A DNA stretch of 64,000 nucleotides from Culex pipiens pallens (taxonomy: Eukaryota; Arthropoda; Insecta; Diptera; Culicidae): assembly GCF_016801865.2 (NCBI RefSeq), contig NC_068938.1, positions 496,001 to 560,000 of the forward strand, given 5' to 3'. Numbering within the stretch: the stretch's first letter is position 1; every line of letters begins with the position of its first letter. Position numbers and translations under genes: made by a program. Below the pieces are notes generated by a model that was given only the letters and a program-made list of their open reading frames with translations, was not told the DNA's origin and ran no database searches. Of the stretch, positions 1-11,673 are shown piece after piece.

Positions 1-1477
1 TGTAATAGTAATAACAATAACTATGTACACAACAATGTAGATTTGCTGGCTTTTTGAAGTGCTCGAGAGCCAGGCCAGAGTCCACACTCCACAGCCATCA
101 TTGGACTGACTTTTGCTCCTTAACATCTGCGTTATTAATTATACACAGAACCGCGGCGGAACGAAACACGATGATAATAAAGCTCTGTTCGGAATGATGT
201 GATGAGGCTGGAGGAGGAGAGATGCCCCTTCTCCGCTTTTTCCCACTTTGACTCCCTTCGAAGCACCGCCAAGTTGACGACTTTGGTGTGATGTGGTGCT
301 TTATGAATGAACGGAACACACAGATTAATGGTCATTCATAATAATTGATGCTTTTTTTCTGTGACGTGTCGTTGATTTTTGTTGTGTTATTCGCGCCATC
401 GAAATATTGCCACGTGTTGTGACCGGTTGGAATTGATTTTTTATTCCATATTTTTTACCTTGGTTGCACACCAAACTGTCATTACTGAATTCAGTGAACA
501 AACCAAATTGTGAGACTCATTTTCAATTAAAATTTACCGAAAATTGCATCATTGATATTTTCAGTAGGTTCTGGTTATCATTTTCACTAAGTGTAAAATT
601 CTGAGTGTATTAATTTTTTTAAAAATTTGTAAACGAACATAAAACACCAAGGGCTCTATTAAAATTGCATTTTCTTCATAAATTGATGGAAGCGCATGAT
701 GCTTCAAATTAATATGATGTATTGAAATACCAGGTAAACAAAGTTAAAGTCACTTTTCACTCCTTTATTCCAACTATTTCATTTTTGGATAATTTTCGTA
801 AAATGTTTCGAGATATTTGAAAATAAAAAGTATTATCAACGCGTAAATTCCCGAGAAATTTTATATTGTTCTTCATTGTTTTTTTTATCAATACACAATT
901 TTTCAAATATTTTATCATGAAGATCTTCAATACAGTATCTAAGAATAGAGTACAAAAAATGCTTAAAGTATAATAACAGTTATCATAAAGCTAAAAATAA
1001 CAGTATCATAAGAAGGTTGTTCAAAACTGTTGCAATTGCGAATGTGAAAAAAAAACGCATAACACATTTAAAAACTAGTTTACAATCGTTCGTATAAGTT
1101 TTGTCGATAATCCTTTTAAGATTGCTACTGATACTGTTTATTTGTAGCCCCTTGATTTTTTTAATCGAAATGTTTAAATTAAGAGATAAAACTTTCGGGA
1201 GGTGTTTTGATGTTCAGAAAAATGGTAATTTTCGTCAATTTTTCTCAAAAACCACATTGAAAAAACATAATTCCGTTTTAACAGATTTAAGTTTTCTTTG
1301 ACTCAAATAAAAATAGTTAGGCTTTAAACGTAAATAGTTCCAAGTTTTAAAAATCTAACCTAGCATTTGAAAAGGTCAGATGAAAACTAAAAAGGTGGTT
1401 TTGAAGAAAAAGGAAAACAATGCGAAAACGGAGCAAAATTTACTTTAAAACTGCGATCTGAAAATTTGTGCGATCTG
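1..1477. other. AT-rich non-coding DNA upstream of the first FNDC3 exon
   Basis: The first 350 bases have more even composition and CG dinucleotides. From about 430 onward the sequence is AT-rich with homopolymer A and T runs. I see no open frame with protein-like composition, no RNA gene and no recognisable element. It could be intergenic or an intron of an upstream non-coding exon. Confidence 0.5.
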
Positions 1478-1610
1478 CACAGTAAAAAAACATGATAATA
1501 TTACATGTGGCAAAGGGCAAAGGGTATGTCAGAAAAAATGTGTAATTTTACAACTTGTCTGGAGTCATTTTCAGTCTAAATTGAGGTAAAATTACATTAT
1601 ACTGCCACTC
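1478..1610. repeat. MITE fragment, CACAG-terminal family
   Basis: Starts with CACAGTAAAAAAACATG, then the motif TAATATTACATGTGG, and later TCAGTCTAAATTGAGGTAAA. The same order of motifs recurs at 36305-36523, which has both ends. The right terminal repeat is missing here, so this is a truncated copy. Confidence 0.55.
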
Positions 1611-1659
1611 AAATCAAGTCTGTTCGATATGTAATTTCGTCAATTTTGAGTTAATGATG

Positions 1660-1835
1660 CAGTTTGGTTCAAAATCATGTGAACATTTTTGTATGGACAA
1701 CTGTTAAAATTGTGTGGAGACTTGTATGGGTAACCAATGACACAAAATGGCTTCATAGTAAAGGCCCTCACAAAGTTTGACCCAAATTAAAAAGAGTACA
1801 AGTAATATCTATTTCCGGATTTTAGGGAGACAATT
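1660..1835. repeat. Dispersed repeat related to 56080-56280
   Basis: Both places share, in the same order, TTTTTGTATGGACA, a GGCTTCAT block, a CCCTCACAAAGTTT / CCCCTACAAAGTTT block and a TTTCCGG stretch. The resemblance is patchy, as expected for an old interspersed repeat. Class unknown. Confidence 0.4.
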
Positions 1836-2464
1836 CAACCTCCAAAACAAATATTTTTAAAAGGTCCTATAAGCTATTGTCTTTCATATTTTTATAGTAC
1901 CTATTCAAACAAAACTCTAGAAATACAAATTTCGTCACAAAAACCTAGGACTAGATGGACATAGCCTTGGAGCACAGTGTGGACATTTGCGTTCAGTGTG
2001 AAGTTTGCAATTTGTTTAATGCTAACTTTCCTTAAAAAGATTAAAGACAGCAAATTGATCGAAATGGAGACATGTACGAAAAACTATTGGTTCAATTTGG
2101 CTTAATTTTACTTAAGGGTGGACAAATAAAAGGCATCAAAGAAAAGTTTTTTGACGTCGAGAATTAGAAATTACTTTTTTTTTTGAGAGTCAAAAATGTT
2201 TAATATGACCTGTAAAATCACCCTCCAGGCAGTGTTTAAAATTCTTCGATACCTTCAAAAGCCCCCCCAACCATAGACCCCAACCAACCAGTCTTCCGGT
2301 CTCGGTCGATGGAGCCGCATGGCACTTTGTAACTTTGCACTCTCGCTGCTGTTGTGCACGTCGCAACAAAATGCCAATTAATCATTGTTTCCTGCTTTTA
2401 ATCTTTCGTGTTTTTGCTCTCTTTTGCCATTTGCAGGTTGCTGTATATCTGTGTTTGATAAAGT
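1836..2464. other. AT-rich non-coding stretch, nothing recognised
   Basis: No coding potential or terminal repeats seen. Composition changes near 2230, where C-rich sequence begins and the candidate 5' region of exon A starts. Confidence 0.45.
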
Positions 2465-2533
2465 GTGTTGTACCGCCCTCGCCCCCTCTATCTCTCTCTG
2501 TCCCTCCCTGCCTCTGTCTCTGTCTCTCCCTAA
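2465..2533 (+). repeat. CT-rich microsatellite
   Basis: A run of CCCTC, TCTCTC and CTGTCT units on the + strand. It lies in the likely promoter or 5' untranslated region of exon A. Pyrimidine tracts of this sort (GAGA on the other strand) are common near insect promoters, but no function can be read from the sequence. Confidence 0.7.
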
Positions 2534-3214
2534 GTGTATAGTACCAATATACCCCACTCGGGCAGAGAGTAGTAGTAGAAACAGAGCGGCAGAGTTGTGA
2601 CCTCCTCCTGATAGCGGCAACGGCAGCCCATCATCTTCCTTTTGGACGACGACGACGGCGGAAAATGTGCGTAATTGGATCACCAGCTAATTGATGGAAC
2701 ACGGCCGCCACAGATGACGACGACAGCAGTCGGCCAGTCGAAACCACCAGCAGAAGCAGCAAACGGGAAGACAACGCTTCTTCCCCAAAGACCGTGATAA
2801 CGCGCGCATTTGAATATGTATTTGTAAATGATTAATTAATCAAGGCTGGTTTTGTTGCGAGAGCGAGAAGAAATAGTGATTGTGAAACTCGCGTGTGTTA
2901 ATCGTTATTGTTGAAAGCCGGGACACAAACCACAAATTGAACATTGTTGGGAGATTGGAAAGGAAGAAAGAATAAACTTTGAATCGTGCCCGTTTATTGA
3001 CCCCGTTTTTTGAGGGACTTTTGTGTGTTTTTGTTCGTTTGTTTTTGTTACGTTACGTTACGTACTGTGAATCGCGAAAATCTCCAACTCTCCGGAGAGT
3101 GAAGAGCGCGCGGGAAGTGTTTGTGGAAGCAAGGAGCAGAAACAGGAAGACATAATTGAAACTACGGACCGAGCCGGTGGTGGTGTGGGTGCCTACCGTC
3201 CCAAGCGCTTTTCG
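2534..3214 (+). promoter_or_regulatory. Probable promoter and 5' UTR of FNDC3 exon A
   Basis: Repeat-free sequence rich in CAG and GAC triplets leads directly into the exon A reading frame. The frame is open back to a TGA at 3068-3070 but contains no ATG before 3215. There is a short GTTAC tandem repeat at about 3049-3063. I could not place a transcription start from a good Inr plus DPE pair here. The limits are approximate. Confidence 0.4.
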
Positions 3215-3247
3215 ATGGTAAAGGCACCGGTGTTAACCTCCGTGCCA

Positions 3248-3287
<40 letters not shown>

Positions 3288-3902
3288 CACAACATTTTCA
3301 TCAATTTTCCCTGCCACCTCCGCCGATCCTCAGCGGAACCTCCAGCAGCGCCAAAAGCGGCAGCCGGAGTTCTGGAAAGATGGCCAGTGGAGGAAGTGGA
3401 ATTTCGGTGACAACGACGACCGCGGCCGCAATTGCCGTGGTGGCCCCGACTGCTCGAACAGTCCAAGTTTCGACGGCATCGTCCGCCAACGGTGGCGGGG
3501 CCGGAGCCGCGCCGGTCCTGTCGATTCAGCAGGCCGGCGCCGCGGTTTCGTTGAAGACACCCACGTTGCAGGCGCAAAGACTTCAACCGTTGCACCACGT
3601 CCATCACCACCACCACCATCAGCTGATCAATGGTATCGCAACGGTGGCCACGGCCGCCGCCCCTCCGACAGCGGCAGCCCTTCCGGCAAATGCAGCCGCC
3701 GGCGTAGGTCATCCCGCGGCACCGGCCACCGCCACTTGGCCAATCGTGGAGCCGGTTTTCCACTTTGGACCAGGCTTTGAACCGCAAACGCGACCCTACT
3801 GTCCGGCTCATTCGCAACCGTCGGAGCACGTGGTGCTGTTTCACGTCAACCCGGGAGTATCGGTGACGTTCCAGATTGGCAACAGCCGGGAAATTATTCG
3901 AG
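3215..3902 (+). CDS. mtgo: FNDC3 (miles to go), alternative first coding exon A
   Basis: This exon gives the N-terminus of the longer FNDC3 form: 229 codons plus one base (phase 1). Its donor is CGAG/GTGAGT at 3903. It starts at the first in-frame ATG; its context (T at -3, G at +4) is mediocre, and the frame is open 144 bases upstream, so a non-AUG start or an upstream coding exon cannot be excluded. Residues 12-21 are a glutamine run, followed by Ser/Gly/Ala-rich low-complexity sequence and a histidine run near residue 130. The last 30 residues (EHVVLFHVNPG to the donor) match the conserved block in vertebrate FNDC3A/B just before the domain encoded by exon 3. That match argues strongly that this is a real coding exon and not low-complexity noise. 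It splices in frame to 53308, giving ...RG/GPVT.... The protein is an FN3-repeat, C-terminally membrane-anchored family member. Confidence 0.85.
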
Positions 3903-4338
3903 GTGAGTGAATTTTTCTTGCTTTTTTTTATATCTGAAATAAATACCAAGAAAGGTCAATAATTGAATTTAACGCCACGGCATACCAAGGATGATGAAAC
4001 ATCAACAAAAGTCAGAGCATAGTTTTAAAACGCCCCAAATCTGACCAAACATTTTCGACAAAAAAAATCGTTGAAACAGCAGACAGATTTAGCTTTTTAA
4101 GATATTCACCGATTTTTTTTTGCTTAGCCAGCCAACTTTTTTGCTAAAATCATTGGGTGTACAAATCAATGCAACCTAACATCATAGTTTTTCTGGTGTG
4201 CTTCTAAAAAACTGACAATAAAACTAAGAGCAAACTTTGTAAAAACTCCTACTTGATGACAGCTGCAGATTTTTTTTTCAAGACAGTTGTCATTTCAGAA
4301 GTGAATCTCTGTTAAACATGTCTTTAAAAATCCAGTTA
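3903..4338 (+). other. Start of FNDC3 intron 1, AT-rich
   Basis: Follows the GTGAGT donor. AT-rich, with no recognisable element. The intron from exon A to exon 3 is about 49.4 kb and holds most of the repeats in the window. Confidence 0.6.
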
Positions 4339-4535
4339 AGGAGGTATTAGACTATGACAAAAATAACTTGCCTTTTTGACATTTTCGCAGATTGCCTGTT
4401 TTGTTTTTTTTTTCCTGTATTTGTTTTCAAAAACGTCAGCTTCCATACATTCTGCTTTGTTTGCGAGTTTGGCAAATTGTCAATCACAAAAAGTGCGAAT
4501 TTGTTTATTTGTTTGTCATAGTCCAATATCTCTTT
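4339..4535. repeat. MITE copy 1, GTATTAGACTATGACAAA family
   Basis: The left end reads GGAGGTATTAGACTATGAC. The right end reads GTCATAGTCCAATATCTC, its imperfect inverse. Internal parts include TTTGACA and GTTTGCGAGTTTGGCAAA. A shorter relative with the same ends lies at 24456-24590. There is no coding capacity, so this would be a non-autonomous DNA element. Confidence 0.65.
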
Positions 4536-5584
4536 TATTATTTTTGCTATACCTGACGTTTTTTTGAACTGGTTCGATAAAGTTATCGATTGCTTTGAAG
4601 CCATGGAAAAAGCGATCTATTTGAATTTTCTTGAAGCTGTGGGGAGTCATTACGAGAATAAAAAGAGCATCACTGATATTATTAAATTCTTATTCAACTT
4701 ATTAGATCAAAATTTTGTCACCCGCGTCCAAACAGCAACTCTTTTCCGATTCTCTTTTGTGCGGATGTTCAAACACAAATCCAAGTTCACATTGAGTTTG
4801 GTGACAACTTTGGTGACAATTTGCACAGTTTTCTCGGCTAAACAATTTTATTTTGTCTGAAAAATGACTTGAAATTTAGTAAAATAGCAGGCCAAGGGCG
4901 AATGATGCTGTTGATACCTCTTCAGTTGAAGCTCAGGCGAGGAACATCCTGGAAGGAGCGTCACTGACTACGTCCGTAGTCCTGTTAGATCATTCTTGAT
5001 CAAGACAGTATAGCTCTGGTTCTTTTCAAGTGTCCTATTTTTTTACCTCCACGTTGGCTTGGTTTCGTCATCATGATGACAAGGTGTAACCTAGCTGGTG
5101 GCCTGTGGAAACGACTCGTAAAGCTTTGACCAGCAATGCTTAGAGTCGAGACGGCTAAAAGAAAGGGGCGCGCCAATGTGGGACAGGGAAGTAATTTGTC
5201 ATTGTAGACGGTATTGTTTTGATTCGCAGTATGTTGAGTCAACTGGTGTGGATGTACCAAGTTTTTTTGCAGACAATTGCATTTTTTTTTAATTTATAAA
5301 CATAAGAGGTAATTATCACGAGTTATCGCAATTTTATGAAAAACAAGTTTATCTGCTCTAGATGAAAAAAAAAAATAAGGTTCGAAAAGTTCACTAAATA
5401 TCCCTTAACATGTTTTACAGTTCAGTAACGGAAAATGACAGAGTTTTCAAAGCTTTTTTTAGTGTTTTATTCGGTGAAAAATACGTTTTTTTCGGAATTT
5501 TGAGTCCTTTTGGCACCAAATTTCCATCTCATCACCATTTCAGGCTGCAAATTATTGAAAAACATGCCTTTTGTTTGCATGTTC
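4536..5584. other. Intronic sequence with a GC-richer island
   Basis: Mostly AT-rich, but about 4885-5262 is markedly more GC-rich than both sides and carries ACCTCCACGTTGGCTTGG and several CG-containing motifs. The abrupt change looks like an old insertion, perhaps a LINE or LTR remnant. No coding motif was found, so no class is assigned. Confidence 0.35.
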
Positions 5585-5748
5585 CAACATTAAAGGGGTC
5601 GTACCGCCACTCCATCTCGAGATACCAAATAACGGACCTCGGATTCGTGATCAGGGACAAAAAAAATACCCCTTATGACAAAGTTTCACGCAAATCTATT
5701 CGGGACAACTGCTGTGTGAGTTGCTCAAAAACTTTTCCTAAGTTTTGA
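5585..5748. repeat. Putative dispersed repeat
   Basis: A GC-richer block with GGGGTCGTACCGCC, CGGACCTCGGATTCGTGATC and CAAAGTTTCACGCAAAT. It looks like a type of mosquito interspersed repeat I have seen before, but there is only one copy here, so the call rests on impression and composition contrast. Confidence 0.35.
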
Positions 5749-7190
5749 TGTCGTTACTTATTCGTTAATACAATTAATGTTTATGGAACCATGTTTCAAA
5801 TTTCCATCAGTTGCCATAAAATATACAGTAGAATTCACTAAGCAATGAGATTAAACGCCGTAAGGAATTTGTATCTCCAAGACGTAGTAAATTCAAAGAA
5901 GCAACACTACACTACGTCAATCCGCGGCGGCCGCGACTCTAGCTCTGAACCAACGTGAGTTACTTAATCAAATCAATTTATTCCCTGCGAAAAATAAACC
6001 TGTGCACAGGAGGGAAATCCACCTCTCGTCGTCGTCGTCGTTCCAAAGTCGTTTGGATTTGTGTTTCAAATTCGCAATTCCGCATAATTCCCACTCTATT
6101 TTACATTCGAAATATCGAAAAGTCAACCAAGGGCACTCGGTTTGCAACAAAGTCGAGTCTTCCGTCCCCGTCTTTGGGTATTGTGTGCTGCTGGTCGTGG
6201 GAAATTGAAGTTGGTTCGGTCCGATGGTCAGGTACAATGCATCGTCTTCCCGCGGAGGTCATTCGCGCGGCAGGATCCCAGATCTGTTGCTCCTTCTTAA
6301 TATATTCTCGCAGTCGCGAAACCAGGAAGCAGCCCGGGGTTCAAATCCGCAATCGACCAACACGAGGTGACTAACTGCTACCGCTTCGTGGTGACATTCA
6401 AAAGTGTGTTCTCGAAGGAGGGAAACCCCAACCTTATTTGTTTAAACAGATAAGCCTTTATGGTTTCCAATAATCGAACGTCAGTCCCAGCAGGCTGGGC
6501 TGATGTTTTGTGCTGGAAAAACACACAGTCTAGACCTCGGATTGAACGCAACGCAAACGGCGCAGATAATCAATATATCTCCACTTCACTAGACTTTTAC
6601 TGATGTCGGGGAGCTGCTCTGCGAACATGTGTACAAACAAAGATCGCACACCGCTATCAGCAATTTATTTAACCGAAATATTAATAAATTCGACCTTCAC
6701 TTTTACTCGCGGCAGAGCTCTCCTCTCAAAGTCTCCAACTCGTCAGACAGAACCGAGCAGAGTCTGAGTCGGGTTGATTTGTTGATCTTGTTTTCTCGCT
6801 GCATCCACCTTCCTCCTTGGTGCAACTCTGGTGACGGGGCAGCGTCGTGTAGAAGGGCAAAGGGTAGACCTTGCTGCAAACAACGCACACAGCTCATAAA
6901 ACCGCCGCGACTTTCCGGCTACTTCCAGGAACTCCGAGCTCCGTTGTAAAGTATACACAAAACATTACCCAAGACGCGTGTGCGCATCCAGTTTAATATG
7001 GAGGAATATTGCCGGCACTCGACTAGTGGGAATGACTGCACCGCTGTCAATTGGAATTGATCGTGCTCTCTAATTAGTTTGTGAGTAACACAAGTTTGTG
7101 TGCAAAAAGTAGTTACTTTTGAGCTAGACAAACCGAAAGTATGATTTTTTCAACGAAATAAATATTGAATAAAAATAATTCCACAATTTA
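5749..7190. other. Intron 1 sequence, mostly single-copy in appearance
   Basis: About 5880-7000 has balanced composition with GTC triplet runs (about 6028-6048). Several overlapping short frames lack protein-like composition. A GGTTCAAATCC string near 6340 resembles a pol III B box, but I could not find a matching A box or a cloverleaf. It may contain enhancers, but nothing specific can be supported. Confidence 0.4.
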
Positions 7191-7296
7191 AAAATTTAAT
7201 TCTGTCGATTAGAGCATGTTCGGGAAGTGCAAATCTATCATACCTTGAAGAAAAACAAAAAAAAACTAAAGCGTTTACTGACATCAACTTCAAACA
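7191..7296. repeat. Dispersed repeat, related to 37985-38070
   Basis: Shares with 37985-38070 the ordered blocks AATTCTGT, GAGC.TGTTC, CATACCTT and TTTACTGACATCAACTTCAAA. Non-coding, class unknown. Confidence 0.5.
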
Positions 7297-8258
7297 ATGT
7301 TTCCCATAATCCCATAATGGAAAACCAGCTTCATTTGATAATTTAAAAAAATCTTGATTCAAGTTCTGAAAAATCTTTCCTAGGTCTAATATTAACAATA
7401 ATGATATCAAGATCATTTTAATTATTTTATTTCATGATCAATTATGCTGATATTAATTCTCAAAAATGTATTATTTGTACATTTCAAACCGTTTCTTCCC
7501 AAACTAGCTCCATAATCACTTTGGAACTTCTCGCCCGAGTCACCAAGCTTATTGAGAAAGTTTCAAAATTCACAACACGATGCAACACGCCACAGCCGTC
7601 GCCGCCTGGCTTAAACCCGTAAAGAGTTTATTCGCCACAGATCAAACAAGAGCAGCAGCGCCCTTTCCTGGTGTGGCTGATGTTCTTTTGCCGGCGTCGT
7701 CGTCGTCGGTCGCGTGAATAGAGCCACTCTTCACATTCACAGTTTTGTTCTTGAGCCCTCCCGGGAGACAGTTGGTGGCGTTGGTTTCTCAAACTTACGA
7801 AATGAGATGAAAAAAGTTGAAATTTTCACAATTTCACATCTTTTAGGCTTTTGAGGGGGGTGCCCGGAGGCGGTACCTTCTCCGCCCTTCTTCTTCAGTC
7901 TTGATAATAATGTATGTTTTGTGCTGTATGGAGGTATGGGAAGCTTTATCCCAAGCCTTCTAATGCTGGGTGCTCTCTGTTTTGAGAGGGGAGAAAAAAA
8001 ACCAAGCCAGACTGCGTAGTACAAACAGAGTGGCACACACAGTAAACGATATTGTGCATTATGATGATAAAGGATAACAATGTGATACACTGCAGTTTCA
8101 GATTTTTGAATAACCTTAATAATCTTATTTCATAGTAACAGGGTGTATGCAATTTATCAATTATCCTCAAACTTTTTACCAGCAGTGTCCAAATCTGTCA
8201 TACTCTTGCATAAGTCTAGCACTCTTCATTGCTAGTTGAGACGTCTTAACCCTCTTTT
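7297..8258. other. Intron 1 sequence
   Basis: Mixed composition. About 7570-7760 and 7840-8000 are GC-richer, with GTCGTC triplets and short C/G runs. No gene or element recognised. Confidence 0.4.
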
Positions 8259-8423
8259 GGGACCATCCATAAACCACGTGGACACTTTTTTGGGAATCTG
8301 TTAACCCCCCCCCCCCCCTGGTGGACAATTGTCCATACAAAAAAAAAGTTTTTTGTATGGATCGTGGACAATCGCCATACCCCCCCCCCCCCTAAAGTGT
8401 CCACGTGGTTTATGGATGGTCCC
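8259..8423. repeat. Foldback element with a 30-bp perfect inverted repeat
   Basis: Positions 8259-8288 are the exact inverse of 8394-8423 (outer end GGGACCATCCATAAACCACG). Inside are two long C runs, both on the + strand (8305-8318 and 8380-8392), and a second imperfect inverse pair around GTCCATAC and GTATGGA. It is non-coding, 165 bp, and lies about 30 bp before the satellite. It looks like a MITE. Confidence 0.8.
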
Positions 8424-8452
8424 TTTACCCATTTTTTCATACCGTTACAAAA

Positions 8453-11400
8453 CTACAAAAATTCTAAAAATTCTAAAAATTCTAAAAATTCTAAAAATTC
8501 TACAAATTTTAAAAATTCTAAAAAATCTAAAAATTCTAAAAATTCTAAAAATTCTAAAAATTCTAAATATTCTTAAAATTCTTGAAATTTTAAGTATTCT
8601 TAAAATTCTTGAAATTTTTAGTATTCTTAAAATTCTTAAAATTCTTAAAATTCTTAAAATTCTTAAAATTCTTAAAATTCTTAAAATTCTTAAAATTCTT
8701 AAAATTCTTAAAATTCTTAAAATTCTTAAAATTCTTAAAATTCTTAAAATTCTTAAAATTCTTGAAATTCTTAAAATTCTTAAAATTCTTAAAATTCTTA
8801 AAATTCTTAAAATTCTTAAAATTCTTAAAATTCTTAAAATTCTTAAAATTCTTAAAATTCTTAAAATTCTTAAAATTCTTAAAATTCTTAAAATTCTTAA
8901 AATTCTTAAAATTCTTAAAATTCTTAAAATTCTTAAAATTCTTAAAATTCCTAAAATTCTTAAAATTCTTAAAATTCTTAGAATTCTTAAAATTCTTAAA
9001 ATTCTTTAAATTCTTAAAATTCTTAAAATTCTTTAAATTCTTTAAATTCTTAAAATTCTTAAAATTCTTAAAATTCTTAAAATTCTTAAAATTCTTAAAA
9101 TTCTTAAAATTCTTAAAATTCTTAAAATTCTTAAAATTCTTAAAATTCTTTAAATTCTTTAAATTCTTAAAATTCTTTAAATTCTTTAAATTCTTTAAAT
9201 TCTTAAAATTCTTAAAATTCTTAAAATTCTTAAAATTCTTAAAATTCTTAAAATTCTTAAAACTCTTAAAATTCTTAAAATTCTTAAAATTCTTAAAATT
9301 CTTAAAATTCTTAAAATTCTTAAAATTCTTAAAATTCTTAAAATTCTTAAAATTCTTAAAATTCTTAAAATTCTTAAAATTCTTAAAATTCTTAAAATTC
9401 TTAAAATTCTTAAAATTCTTAAAATTCTTAAAATTCTTAAAATTCTTAAAATTCTTAAAATTCTTAAAATTCTTAAAATTCTTGAAATTCTTAAAATTCT
9501 TAAAATTCTTAAAATTCTTAAAATTCTTAAAATTCTTAAAATTCTTAAAATTCTTAAAATTCTTAAAATTCTTAAAATTCTTAAAATTCTTAAAATTCTT
9601 AAAATTCTTAAAATTCTTAAAATTCCTAAAATTCTTAAAATTCTTAAAATTCTTAAAATTCTTAAAATTCTTAGAATTCTTAAAATTCTTAAAATTCTTT
9701 AAATTCTTAAAATTCTTTAAATTCTTTAAATTCTTTAAATTCTTAAAATTCTTAAAATTCTTAAAATTCTTAAAATTCTTAAAATTCTTAAAATTCTTAA
9801 AATTCTTAAAATTCTTAAAATTCTTAAAATTCTTAAAATTCTTAAAATTCTTAAAATTCTTAAAATTCTTAAAATTCTTAAAATTCTTAAAATTCTTAAA
9901 ATTCTTAGAATTCTTAAAATTCTTAAAATTCTTAAAATTCTTTAAATTCTTAAAATTCTTTAAATTCTTTAAATTCTTAAAATTCTTAAAATTCTTAAAA
10001 TTCTTAAAATTCTTAAAATTCTTAAAATTCTTAAAATTCTTAAAATTCTTTAAATTCTTTAAATTCTTAAAATTCTTTAAATTCTTTAAATTCTTTAAAT
10101 TCTTTAAATTCTTAAAATTCTTAAAATTCTTAAAATTCTTAAAATTCTTAAAACTCTTAAAATTCTTAAAATTCTTAAAATTCTTAAAATTCTTAAAATT
10201 CTTAAAATTCTTAAAATTCTTTAAATTCTTTAAATTCTTAAAATTCTTTAAATTCTTTAAATTCTTTAAATTCTTTAAATTCTTAAAATTCTTAAAATTC
10301 TTAAAATTCTTAAAATTCTTAAAACTCTTAAAATTCTTAAAATTCTTAAAATTCTTAAAATTCTTAAAATTCTTAAAATTCTTAAAATTCTTAAAATTCT
10401 TAAAATTCTTAAAATTCTTAAAATTCTTAAAATTCTTAAAATTCTTAAAATTCTTAAAATTCTTGAAATTCTTAAAATTCTTAAAATTCTTAAAATTCTT
10501 AAAATTCTTAAAATTCTTAAAATTCTTAAAATTCTTAAAATTCTTAAAATTCTTAAAATTCTTAAAATTCTTAAAATTCTTAAAATTCTTAAAATTCTTA
10601 AAATTCTTAAAATTCTTAAAATTCTTGAAATTCTTAAAATTCTTAAAATTCTTAAAATTCTTAAAATTCTTAGAATTCTTAAAATTCTTTAAATTCTTAA
10701 AATTCTTAAAATTCTTTAAATTCTTTAAATTCTTAAAATTCTTAAAATTCTTAAAATTCTTAAAATTCTTAAAATTCTTAAAATTCTTAAAATTCTTAAA
10801 ATTCTTAAAATTCTTAAAATTCTTTAAATTCTTTAAATTCTTAAAATTCTTTAAATTCTTTAAATTCTTTAAATTCTTAAAATTCTTAAAATTCTTAAAA
10901 TTCTTAAAATTCTTAAAACTCTTAAAATTCTTAAAATTCTTAAAATTCTTAAAATTCTTAAAATTCTTAAAATTCTTAAAATTCTTAAAATTCTTAAAAT
11001 TCTTAAAATTCTTAAAATTCTTAAAATTCTTAAAATTCTTAAAATTCTTAAAATTCTTAAAATTCTTAAAATTCTTAAAATTCTTAAAATTCTTAAAATT
11101 CTTAAAATTCTTAAAATTCTTAAAATTCTTAAAATTCTTAAAATTCTTAAAATTCTTAAAATTCTTAAAATTCTTAAAATTCTTAAAATTCTTAAAATTC
11201 TTAAAATTCTTAAAATTCTTAAAATTCTTGAAATTCTTAAAATTCTTAAAATTCTTAAAATTCTTAAAATTTTTAAAATTCTTAAAATTCTTAAAATTCT
11301 TAAAATTCTTAAAATTCTTAGAATTCTTAAAATTCTTAAAATTCTTAAAATTCTTAAAATTCTTAAAATTCTTAAAATTCTTAAAATTCTTAAAATTCTT

Positions 11401-11673
11401 AAAATTCTTAGAATTCTTAAAATTCTTAAAATTCTTAAAATTCTTAAAATTCTTAAAATTCTTAGAATTCATTTTGATCATTTTGATCATTTTGATCATT
11501 TTGATCATTTTGATCATTTTGATCATTTTGATCATTTTGATCATTTTGATCATTTTGATCATTTTGATCATTTCGATCATTTTGATCATTTTGATCATTT
11601 CGATCATTTTGATCATTTTGATCATTTTGATCATTTTGATCATTTTGATCATTTTGATCATTTTGATCATTTT
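8453..11673. repeat. Large 9-bp satellite array in three unit types
   Basis: Three 9-bp unit types follow each other. CTAAAAATT occupies about 8453-8575 (about 13 copies). CTTAAAATT occupies about 8576-11468 (about 320 copies). ATTTTGATC runs from about 11469 to 11673. All are in or near the same 9-bp register. Point variants of the main unit (CTTGAAATT, CCTAAAATT, CTTAGAATT, CTTTAAATT, CTTAAAACT) recur in ordered groups, which indicates higher-order duplication by unequal exchange. Because 9 is a multiple of 3, the array reads as open frames of more than 1000 codons on both strands; these are artefacts. Confidence 0.97.
11469..11673. repeat. GATC-bearing 9-bp sub-array
   Basis: About 22 copies of ATTTTGATC with occasional ATTTCGATC variants. 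It begins abruptly at CTTAGAATTCATTTTGATC and ends at TTTTACTGC. Every unit carries a GATC site. The main unit AATTCTTAA differs from this unit at several positions, so this is a separate expansion and not simple drift. Confidence 0.93.

Noticed and set aside
3233..3949. 238-codon frame on the minus strand opposite exon A
   Set aside because: Shadow of the GC-rich, low-complexity coding sequence of exon A. Composition is Arg/Gly/Cys-biased, with no family resemblance.
6325..6370. GGTTCAAATCC, possible tRNA or SINE B box
   Set aside because: No A box at the right distance and no cloverleaf arms could be drawn.
5955..6374. 139-codon open frame in intron 1
   Set aside because: Basic, low-information composition and overlapping equal-length frames; no motif and no splice-phase fit to FNDC3.
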